A stretch of DNA of 64,000 nucleotides. It comes from Archangium violaceum. Lineage in GTDB: Bacteria; Myxococcota; Myxococcia; Myxococcales; Myxococcaceae. The DNA lies in contig NZ_CP069396.1 in the NCBI RefSeq assembly GCF_016887565.1, positions 11,080,001 to 11,144,000 of the forward strand, read 5' to 3'. The notes under the pieces are model-generated. The model did no database searches and was not told where the DNA came from. It saw only the letters and a list, made by a program, of their open reading frames with translations. The position numbers and the translations under genes are program-made. Every line of letters begins with the position of its first letter. Position 1 is the stretch's first letter. This document shows, piece by piece, positions 52,954 through 60,053 of the stretch.

Positions 52954-53667
52954 ATGACAAATACTCGTCACAGAGGTTCCCTTCGACAAGCGCTGGCTGT
53001 AGTGACTGCGTTCGCGCTCCTGCTCGGCATCGGCAACGAGGCTGAGGCTCAACAAACGGGCAAAACGACCCGATACTGGGATTGTGCCAAACCAAGCGCT
53101 GCGTGGACTGGGAAAGCCTCAGTTACCAGTCCGGTTAAAGCTTGCGCCAAGGATGGCGTCACCGTGCTCGGTCCGGATGTGCAAAGCGGTGCGAATGGTG
53201 GTACTGCCTTCGCGTGCAACAACAATCAGCCGTGGGCTGTGAATTCAATTTTGTCGTATGGGTTTGTCGCGGCGCATGTGCTCGGCGGGTCAGAAGCCAC
53301 TTGGAGCTGCGCCTGTTATGAATTGACATTCACCAGCGGGCCCGTGAATGGCAAGAAGATGGTGGTTCAGGTGGTCAATACGGGAGGGAATTTGGGTGAG
53401 AACCGTTTCGACCTGCTAATTCCTGGCGGGGGTGTTGGCATTTTCAACGCCTGTCAGAGTCAGTGGGGTGCTCCAGCCGATGGTTGGGGTGCCAGATACG
53501 GCGGCGTCAGCACTCGCGCTCAGTGCGACACGCTGCCGACTCAATTGAGGCCGGGCTGTCAGTGGCGATTCGATTGGTTCCTGAACGCGGATAATCCTAG
53601 CGTGAGCTTCAAGCAGGTCACCTGTCCATCCGCAATCACCAATAAAACTGGCTGCATCCGCAAGTAA
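52954..53667 (+). CDS. Glycoside hydrolase family 45 endo-beta-1,4-glucanase, fungal type, secreted
   Basis: A 237-residue protein: a signal peptide of about 32 residues ending EAEA, then a single GH45 catalytic domain without binding module or linker. TTRYWDC holds the catalytic base Asp43 (Asp10 of Humicola Cel45A) and ENRFDLLIPGGG holds the acid Asp153 (Asp121). CACYELTFTSGPVNGKKM, GVGIFNACQSQWG, LRPGCQWRFDWFLNADNPS and KTGCIRK match fungal GH45 closely. Ten of the usual fourteen cysteines remain; Ala45, Ala49, Ala80 and Ser118 replace the partners of two disulphides. It should cut cellulose internally. It is more A/T-rich than its neighbours and lies inside a decayed mobile region, suggesting transfer. 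No clear ribosome site before ATG 52954. Confidence 0.92.
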   Translation: MTNTRHRGSLRQALAVVTAFALLLGIGNEAEAQQTGKTTRYWDCAKPSAAWTGKASVTSPVKACAKDGVTVLGPDVQSGANGGTAFACNNNQPWAVNSILSYGFVAAHVLGGSEATWSCACYELTFTSGPVNGKKMVVQVVNTGGNLGENRFDLLIPGGGVGIFNACQSQWGAPADGWGARYGGVSTRAQCDTLPTQLRPGCQWRFDWFLNADNPSVSFKQVTCPSAITNKTGCIRK

Positions 53668-53699
53668 GAGCAGGCGAACGTATCGTTGACCACCTGCGC

Positions 53700-53736
53700 G
53701 GGCCGGGTTCCTACGGGGACTCGGCCCTTTGCTTTC
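53700..53736 (+). terminator. Rho-independent terminator after the GH45 gene
   Basis: GGGCCGGGTTCC (53700-53711) pairs along its whole length, with two G-U wobbles, with GGGACTCGGCCC (53716-53727) around TACG, followed by TTTGCTTTC. It sits 33 bp after the stop codon, giving the GH45 gene its own transcription end. Confidence 0.8.
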
Positions 53737-53789
53737 TGTGGGAGTGAGCGGGCGAATCAGCTCGGTACGAGCCCGGATTGCGTGTGCAC

Positions 53790-54170
53790 TCTGGGGGCTA
53801 CACCCAGCGGGTCATCCCGCAGGCCCCGCGCGTGAAGCTCTTCGGGAAGGTGCCGAAGGCTGCCTTCGACTTCCTGAACTTCGACGAAGCCGAGCGGCTT
53901 GTCGCCGCCGCTGACCTGGAGTGGCGTCCCGTGCTGCTCGTCGCGCTCAAGGCGGGGCTGCGGCTGGGGGAGCTAATCGGGCTCCAGTGGGACCGACCTG
54001 GACTGGCAGCGGAGCACCCTCCACGTTCGCCGGACTATCTGGCGCGGGGTGGAGGGCTTGCCGAAGGGCGGGCGTGAGCGGGCGGTCGAGCTGCCTGCGT
54101 CCGTGGTGGATGCCCTCAAGGCACACCTGTCGCGGTGCTCGACGCGCCCTTTGCGCCGGCACGCGACATA
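53790..54170 (+). pseudogene. Tyrosine recombinase (phage integrase) fragment with frameshift
   Basis: The first part (FGKVPKAAFDFLNFDEAERLVAAADLEW ... VALKAGLRLGELIGLQW) is the box I region of a tyrosine integrase, with the catalytic Arg in GLRLGEL. The homology then continues in another frame from about 53990 (DLDWQRSTLHVRRTIWRGVEGLPKGGRERAVEL) to TAG at 54168-54170. One or two bases have been lost or gained at GGGACCGACC. The N-terminal domain and the boxes with the catalytic His-x-x-Arg and Tyr are missing or decayed, so it cannot catalyse recombination. It lies 55 bp from the att2 repeat. Confidence 0.8.
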
Positions 54171-54224
54171 GACGCAATACGGCTGGAAGGTGCTGCTAAC
54201 CAGCCGTGATCACGGCCTGAAAAT

Positions 54225-54250
54225 GTGGAGGCGGCGGGAATCGAAGCCGC
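54225..54250 (-). repeat. Second tRNA 3'-end fragment, candidate attachment site (att2)
   Basis: GTGGAGGCGGCGGGAATCG then AAGCCGC on the plus strand; 24 of 26 positions match att1 at 52593-52618, in the same orientation, 1.63 kb away. On the minus strand it is again a T-arm plus acceptor strand, but one T-stem pair is broken (C opposite C). The two copies bracket the GH45 gene and the integrase remnant. Confidence 0.7.
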
Positions 54251-54610
54251 CAAGGCCGGATCCGCCTCCACTCGAGAACAGAGGCACACCCCCCGTTTTC
54301 CCTCTGAAAATGGGGCGCCCATCTGTCCGGGCGAGTCCATGCGCGTCCGTTCGATTTGGTCCTTTTTTGGTCCCCTTGGACCCCTCGCCGGGCTAGAGCG
54401 GCGAGCCTTCCGGGCCCTCCGGCTGTCTTCTGGCGCCAATGCCTTAGCCTACTATTGCCGCGTCCTGGTGGCCTCCACCGGCCCGAGCTTCGGCTGCCGC
54501 GCCCTGTGGCTCTCCCGGATCGCCTTCGTTTCGGTCCTTGGTTCCCTGGAGCCCTGGGCTACGACGAACTGCACAACTTTCAATGCACTAATAGGAGCGC
54601 TGTTACTTCC
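54251..54610. other. Stretch without a supported gene
   Basis: This 360-bp stretch has only weak open frames with poor composition (for example the Pro-rich frame through 54396). A short dyad CCGTGATCACGG lies just before it at 54204-54215. I see no promoter, RNA gene or recognisable relic; it is probably decayed accessory DNA. Confidence 0.4.
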
Positions 54611-54883
54611 ATGGAACACACCAACAAACAGGACGTGCTAGCAGAACTTTGTCCTGGCGGCTCTTTGGTCGGGTGGAACGCATGGACGCGAAAAGCAGGA
54701 CAAGGCTTCATCGATCAAGACTCTGACTTCATCCCACCCGAAAACGGCGGCGAACCAGAAGAATACGAACACTTCTACAAACTTAGTGACTTCGGGGTGG
54801 ATTACGCGCGACCGCGCTTGAGTCAATTGGCCGAAATTGTCCGCCTTGCAGGAAGCCTCGATAAGACTTGGGCTTTTCGCTGA
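54611..54883 (+). CDS. Small acidic protein of unknown function
   Basis: A 90-residue frame, MEHTNKQDVLAELCPGGSLVGWNAW, rich in Asp, Glu and aromatic residues (DQDSDFIPPENGGEPEEYEHFYKLSDF), unlike shadows of GC-rich genes. A weak GGAG lies 14 bp before the ATG. The composition and the setting among toxin-immunity relics make a small immunity or antitoxin-type protein possible, but there is no recognised domain. A/T-rich compared with the chromosome around it. Confidence 0.4.
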   Translation: MEHTNKQDVLAELCPGGSLVGWNAWTRKAGQGFIDQDSDFIPPENGGEPEEYEHFYKLSDFGVDYARPRLSQLAEIVRLAGSLDKTWAFR

Positions 54884-55196
54884 TCAACGGCATCCATCAC
54901 AGAGACCACACATGAGCAACGAAGATAAAATCGCCGCACTGGAAGACAGGTTGAAACAAATTCGCGCCAACAATGGGGGAAATCAAACAGGAGTTTATTC
55001 AAGCCGTCGTGCCTTGGCTTGAGCCGTGGCATTTGAAAACCCGCTGTTAAAGGACGCTGGAACCGTGATGACTGAGCGCGACGCAGCCAAGCTCGAAATG
55101 GCAAGGCAGGCCGTCAAAAAGCCATGAGATGAAAACCAAGTAAAGGTGCGGGAGATCCAACCAAACACAGGCCACATCTCCCGTCTTGCGCGGCAC
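54884..55196. other. A/T-rich stretch with short broken frames
   Basis: A 36-residue frame begins at ATG 54912 (MSNEDKIAALEDRLKQIRAN) with a helical, charged start, then runs through a five-G tract. In another frame after that tract the sequence GEIKQEFIQAVVPWLEPWHL reads well, as if one frame had been broken at the homopolymer. A second small frame from GTG 55026 encodes FENPLLKDAGTVMTERDAAKLEMARQ. These may be pieces of one decayed gene. No confident gene call is made. Confidence 0.35.
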
Positions 55197-55547
55197 CTAA
55201 TCAACATCCAATTTCCAAGTGCCCTCGCCCCAATACTTCAGAACGCGAGACGCCAAGAAAGGAACCATGCCTTTCCCCTTGGCCGCTTCCTCGAGGACGG
55301 GCTTTGCCTGCTCGGGTCTATCACTGAGCAAACAGGCCGCCGCGTTGACTCGAACATCCATGCGCGGATGCGCTAACAGTCCCGCGAGCGCATCCCTCCC
55401 AGCCTCGCCCTGGTCGCGTAGCTTCTTGTAGGCAGCTATGTATCGCTTCGCATACTTGTTCCCGCCCTTACGGTCGCCGCGCATGATCGCCTCAGTCTGC
55501 GCCGCTACATTTTGGGCGAAGTCCTCCACGATGCTGCCCAGATCCAT
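55197..55547 (-). CDS. DUF2019 domain protein, putative immunity partner
   Basis: A 116-residue helical protein with HEAT-like repeats: IVEDFAQNVAAQTEAIMRGD, NKYAKRYIAAYKKLRDQGEAGRDAL, LLAHPRMDVRVNAAACLL, VLEEAAKGKGMVPFLASRVLKYW. This is the DUF2019 pattern I know from myxobacterial toxin loci. Its ATG at 55547 overlaps the TAA of the toxin fragment (TAATG), the arrangement expected for an immunity gene. It appears intact although its toxin is not. Confidence 0.75.
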   Translation of the reverse strand: MDLGSIVEDFAQNVAAQTEAIMRGDRKGGNKYAKRYIAAYKKLRDQGEAGRDALAGLLAHPRMDVRVNAAACLLSDRPEQAKPVLEEAAKGKGMVPFLASRVLKYWGEGTWKLDVD

Positions 55548-55879
55548 TACCACCCCCCATTCTTGATGTTCTCAATTGCAAGCAAGGCAAAATCTCGCTG
55601 CGCCTCGTAGGATTGAGTGCTGAGCCATTGCCTCACCGTCAGGCGTGAGGACTTGGTGGCGGTCCACTGGATGGACGAATAGAAGGCGCTCACCTCGTCA
55701 TGCAGCGGCTTGTCTAGAGCAATGACATTCTCGGTGTTGTGTATAGCCTCGCCTCCAAATCGCTTGACGTTCCCTTTGGTCTGCTCAACCAGGTGATGCC
55801 ACTCCTTGCCTTTGCCCGCTGGCCCCATGGCCGACTTGAAGCCACTAAACGACCCCCACGGCGACTGCGGGCCAGGGGA
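55547..55879 (-). pseudogene. C-terminal HNH/LHH-like nuclease module of a toxin, lacking its 5' part
   Basis: Open from 55879 to TAA at 55547-55549. It reads FKSAMGPAGKGKEWHHLVEQ then FGGEAIHNTENVIALDKPLHDEVSAFYSS and a helical end TVRQWLSTQSYEAQRDFALLAIENI. The EWHHLVEQ ... N ... H pattern resembles metal-dependent HNH/LHH/AHH-type nuclease toxins found at the C-termini of polymorphic toxins. An in-frame TAG at 55880-55882 and the lack of any delivery domain show that the N-terminal part is gone. An internal ATG (55828) could still give a 93-residue cytosolic module. The DUF2019 gene follows directly. Confidence 0.7.
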
Positions 55880-56292
55880 CTAATGCGACTCGACCACCCA
55901 TCAATGCCTGTTGGACTTCGGTCCTTGGCCTGAATGCAAAGCCGACTGCCACTGTCGCGGGAGAGATTTGTGATGGCGGCTCCTGCAGGCCTGGTTGCCG
56001 CTCGAACTGCGAGTGCCCGTATCCGAGTGTCTGTTACAGCTCGACCTGGACGTGCGGCCCAGACTTTGGCCCATTCCCCCCTGCACTCCCGGCTGTAACG
56101 GTTGCCCCTGACGCGGGGACGAGCCTCGGCGGCGAGTGTCTATGTCAGGAAGCTCAGCACCTCGCGCGCGCGACGCTCCAGGCTCTCTCGTATCGCGTCG
56201 CACGCCGTGGCGTGTGGCACCACGCACTGGAAGGGAGAAGCCCTCCAGGAAGGCGTGCCGGGGTTGCGTTCAATTGTACTCGGCTGGAGGGT
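55880..56292. other. Unassigned junction between island and FG-GAP operon
   Basis: About 410 bp without a confident gene. A plus-strand frame includes a cysteine-rich stretch, CDGGSCRPGCRSNCECPYP then SVCYSSTWTCGP (55966-56060), that resembles Cys-rich repeats of myxobacterial secreted proteins, but it has no start, signal or nearby stop. On the minus strand, just after the FG-GAP stop, a 55-codon frame ends HATACDAIRESLERRAREVLSFLT. Both look like relics; I cannot choose between them. Confidence 0.35.
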
Positions 56293-59200
56293 CTAGAAGC
56301 CGAGCGGCACCAGGTAGGCCGTGCCGTTCTGCGTGCCCGTGCGGTAGCTGAGCGGCGCGCCGACGACGAGGGTGGGCGGGATGCTTCCGCTCCCCGCCAC
56401 CAGCGCCAGATCGCTCCCGAAGTTGGAGCGCTCCGTCACGTCGCCCGTCAGCGTCAGCAGCGGCGAGACCGGGCCCGTGGTCGTGGGCCCGCCCGCGTAG
56501 ACGAACACCGCGCCGCCGCCGTCCGAGGCCACCGACGCGCCCGGTGCGCTCACCACCAGCTCCGGCGCGCCGTCGCCCGTCAGGTCCACCCCACCGGCCA
56601 GCGCCGTGCCGAAGCCCACCGCGCGCGAGCGGTGCACCAGCACCTTGGGAATCAGCGCGCTGTCCATGGCGCCCACCACCGTCTCACCCGAGGCCGGCCG
56701 GCGGCTCACCAGCTGCGCGATGTCGAACAGCAGCACCGCGGGCTGCGTCACGCCGTCGTACGTCACGTTCGCCGCGCTCACCGCCAGGTAGTCCGCGCCC
56801 GTCTTGCCCAGCACGCGGCCCGCGCGCGTCGTCGCCACGCCCAGGCCGATGAAGTTCATGCCCACTTCCGAGTCCGCCGCCAGCCGCACCGTGGAGGGCA
56901 CCTTGCGCGTGCCACACTTCACCCCGGCCGGGTCGTAACCGAACGCCACCACCACGCCGCCGCGCTGGGCGTTGTCCGTGTAACGCCACGCCACCTCGTC
57001 GCAGCCATCCGCGTTCAGGTCTCCCAGCACCGCCGGCGCCGACGTCTGCTGCACCAGCGAGGGCGGCTGCCCGGGGTTGCCCGGGAGGATGAGCGTGGGC
57101 GCCGTGTAGAGCGGATCGCACCCCATGGTCAGCTTGCCCGGCGAGACGTCGTCCGGAGCGCGGCCCGGCAGGATGTCGATGCCGTTGGTGCGCAGCATCG
57201 CGATGTCCTGCTTGCCATCCCCGTTGAAGTCGAAGCCGCCCAACACCCCGCGCCCCATGCTCCGGCGCGTGCAGTTGCCGGTGTTGCCCACGGCCGTGCA
57301 CCCCTCGATGGTGCCCGGCGCCCACAGCCGGTAGGCGGGCTTGAAGGTTCCATCCGCCTGGCCCAGCGACACCAGCACGCCACCGTACTGCACGCTCGCG
57401 GTGGGGAGGCACTCGGGCCGCTCCAACTGGTACACGGGGGTGATGTCGGTGGCCCGCGTGGAGGTGCCCGGCATGATGAAGCCCGGCGCGCCGATCACCG
57501 CGTCCTGGCGCCCATCGCCGTTGAAGTCCGTGAAGGCCACGTCCGTGCCCACGTTGCGCCCGGGGGCCAGCGACGAGATGCTCCCCTCGCCCGCCAGCGC
57601 GAACTTCCCGTCCTGGCCGAAGGACCAGGCGCGGCCGATGGACAGCTCGGCGCCATCCGCGTTGGCCCCACCCGAGCCGGAGAAGCCCGGCGAGCCCACC
57701 AGCGCCACCGCGGCCGTCGTGCCCCGGGCCACCGCCACCACTTCACCGAAGCGCTCCACGCTCGGCCGCGCCGGCACCATGGAGACCGAGCGCGACCACT
57801 GCGCGAGCGAGTCGCCCGTCTTGAGGAAGGCATCCACCCGCCCGGTGAAGCCCAGCCCGGGCGCGGAGGCGCGGCCCGCGAAGGCCACCAGCCCGGACCG
57901 CCCCTCCGGCAGCGGCCACGTCGCCAGCCCCACGCCGAAGACGTCCGACTTCGCCAGTCCCGGCAGGAAGGAGCTCGACTTGTTGAGCGCGGCACCGCGG
58001 CTCAGCGTGGACAGCGGATAGACGAGCACCTTGCCGCCCAGGCGCAGCGTGGTGCTCCCCGAGCCCGGGCTCGCGTAGGGCGCGCCCAGCAGCAGCTCCG
58101 GACCGGGAGTCCCGTCCACGTCCAGCACCGCCCAGCTCCGCCCCGCGTTGATGCCGGCCGCGTCGCCGTACAGCCGGGCCCAGGCCTCGTCGCGCTTCAC
58201 CTGCGCGGGCGTGGCCGCGGGCTCGCCCATGGGCTTGTACGCGCTCACGTCGAAGAGCAGCGCTCCGCCCGCGTCGTTCATGTTGACCTGGCCACCGCTG
58301 GTCCTCAGGTCCGGCGAGTCCACGCGATCCGCCAGCGCCATCAGCAGCGTGGGCCGCGTCCCCTCGCCCGGCACGACGTCCAGCTTCCAGGTGCCCTCGC
58401 CATTGGTATCATTCGCGACGGTGGGCATCACGTACACGTCCGGCGACTCGCGGAAGCGCGTGCCCGAGGCCCGCGCGAAGTACACGGACACGGCCTGCAC
58501 CATCGCGGAGGTGCCATCCGCGTTGTAGCGCGACGCCCTGCTCAGCGCCGCCACGTCCGGCAGCCCGTCGCCGTTGAGGTCCGCCACCTTCAGCACGCGG
58601 CCCAGCTCCGTGTTGCCACGCGACTCGGTGGTGCCCGTCTTGCTCAGGTCCAGTCCGCCCAGGCGGAGGCTCGGCAGCTCCGGCACCGCCTCGCCCGGGG
58701 TGAGCAGGTAGATGTCCACCACGCCCCGGCGCAGCGTCACCGAGCCGGACAGGTCGCCCGTGGGCGAGCCCACCACCAGGTCCACGTCCCCGTCCACGTC
58801 CACGTCCGCGAGCGCCAGACCCGCGCCGAAGGAGCCACTGCGCCCCAAGCCGGCGAGCGGCGCGCGCAGGGGCTCCGGCCCATTGGCGCCGAAGCGGTAC
58901 AGGTACACCGCGCCCGCGTCGCCCGCGGTGAAGTCCGCGCCCGGCGACGACACCGCCAACTCCGCCCTGCCGTCGTTGTCCAGGTCCCCGGCCACCACCG
59001 TCTCGCCGAAGCGGGCCGTGTCCGTCTCACCCGTCAGGGTCCACGTGGGCTTGTCGGGCAGCACGCCATCCCGGCTGCCCTTGTAGATGAACACCGCGCC
59101 GCCCTGGGGCCTGGCCAGGTCGCTCTCCGCCTGCCCCACCGCCACGTCCGAAATCCCATCCCCGTCGAAGTCCGCCGTCACCACCGAGGCCACGTCCGAG

Positions 59201-60042
59201 AGCCGTCCGTGCGCCTGGGTGTCGCGCTTGAGCTCGTCCAGGATGCGCACGGAGACGCGCGCCTTCTGGCCGGTGAAGGGATCCGCCGCCTCCAGCACCG
59301 CCAGGCCCTTCGCATCGGCCTCGGCCGAGAAGGCGCCATGGGCGATCTTCCCCGGGCCGGACACCTTGGTCCAGACCACCCGGTCACTGCCGCCCACCGT
59401 CCCCAGCGGCGCCGACGAGCCCGCCGGCACCGCCATCAGCGCCGGGTCTCCGCGCAGCTGCGCGTCCGCGCGCACCTCGAACTGGAGGACGGCCTCCTCG
59501 CCCGTGCGGCCATCCCGCACGCGCACCAGGTCCACGCCCTGCGCCGTGCCCGCCTTGTACGTGCCCGTGGACGACAGCGTGCTGCTGCCCGTCGCGTTGC
59601 GCTCCAGCGTGAAGACGGGCGTGCCCAGCTGCCCCGACACCTGCACCTGGAAGGTCGTGCCCGGCTTCACCGTGGCCCGCGCGGGCGCCACGTCGAAGCC
59701 CGTCACCACGTTCACCTGCGCCCGCGCGTCACCCGGGCAGCGGATGTCCTCCACCACCAGCGTGTCCGTCGCGGGCGTGGAGCCGGCGACGAAGCGCGAC
59801 CCGCGCATCTCTCCCGACGAGCCCCCGGACTCCACGCGGAAGCTGTAGTAGCCGCTGCCTCCCGCGGCCGTCAGGGTGACGGGCTCATTCACGTGCACCC
59901 GGTCGGGGCTCGCGGTGAGGGTGAGGGGCGGCAGCCCCGAGCAGGGATTCACCGAGGGAGGCAGCTCGGTCGGCCCCTCCTCCAGGTTGCAGCCCGTGCC
60001 CAGGAGCGCGAAGGCCAGCGACGCGCGGAAGACTCGATTCAT
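56293..60042 (-). CDS. Large FG-GAP/VCBS repeat lipoprotein
   Basis: A 1249-residue outer-surface protein. The signal peptide MNRVFRASLAFALLGTGC ends in lipid Cys18. Ig-like beta modules (about 35-240; TLTASPDRVHVNEPVTLTAAGGSGYY) precede at least nine integrin-like FG-GAP repeats with Ca-binding loops such as DFDGDGISDVAVG, DLDNDGRAELAVS, DVDVDGDVDLVVG, DFNGDGRQDAVIG and DFNGDGKQDIAML, likely forming beta-propellers. Such proteins act in adhesion or surface binding. The ATG at 60042 lies 11 bp after the stop of the previous gene in a minus-strand operon. It is the last gene of that operon. Confidence 0.9.
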   Translation of the reverse strand: MNRVFRASLAFALLGTGCNLEEGPTELPPSVNPCSGLPPLTLTASPDRVHVNEPVTLTAAGGSGYYSFRVESGGSSGEMRGSRFVAGSTPATDTLVVEDIRCPGDARAQVNVVTGFDVAPARATVKPGTTFQVQVSGQLGTPVFTLERNATGSSTLSSTGTYKAGTAQGVDLVRVRDGRTGEEAVLQFEVRADAQLRGDPALMAVPAGSSAPLGTVGGSDRVVWTKVSGPGKIAHGAFSAEADAKGLAVLEAADPFTGQKARVSVRILDELKRDTQAHGRLSDVASVVTADFDGDGISDVAVGQAESDLARPQGGAVFIYKGSRDGVLPDKPTWTLTGETDTARFGETVVAGDLDNDGRAELAVSSPGADFTAGDAGAVYLYRFGANGPEPLRAPLAGLGRSGSFGAGLALADVDVDGDVDLVVGSPTGDLSGSVTLRRGVVDIYLLTPGEAVPELPSLRLGGLDLSKTGTTESRGNTELGRVLKVADLNGDGLPDVAALSRASRYNADGTSAMVQAVSVYFARASGTRFRESPDVYVMPTVANDTNGEGTWKLDVVPGEGTRPTLLMALADRVDSPDLRTSGGQVNMNDAGGALLFDVSAYKPMGEPAATPAQVKRDEAWARLYGDAAGINAGRSWAVLDVDGTPGPELLLGAPYASPGSGSTTLRLGGKVLVYPLSTLSRGAALNKSSSFLPGLAKSDVFGVGLATWPLPEGRSGLVAFAGRASAPGLGFTGRVDAFLKTGDSLAQWSRSVSMVPARPSVERFGEVVAVARGTTAAVALVGSPGFSGSGGANADGAELSIGRAWSFGQDGKFALAGEGSISSLAPGRNVGTDVAFTDFNGDGRQDAVIGAPGFIMPGTSTRATDITPVYQLERPECLPTASVQYGGVLVSLGQADGTFKPAYRLWAPGTIEGCTAVGNTGNCTRRSMGRGVLGGFDFNGDGKQDIAMLRTNGIDILPGRAPDDVSPGKLTMGCDPLYTAPTLILPGNPGQPPSLVQQTSAPAVLGDLNADGCDEVAWRYTDNAQRGGVVVAFGYDPAGVKCGTRKVPSTVRLAADSEVGMNFIGLGVATTRAGRVLGKTGADYLAVSAANVTYDGVTQPAVLLFDIAQLVSRRPASGETVVGAMDSALIPKVLVHRSRAVGFGTALAGGVDLTGDGAPELVVSAPGASVASDGGGAVFVYAGGPTTTGPVSPLLTLTGDVTERSNFGSDLALVAGSGSIPPTLVVGAPLSYRTGTQNGTAYLVPLGF

Positions 60043-60053
60043 GGGGGAATGCC

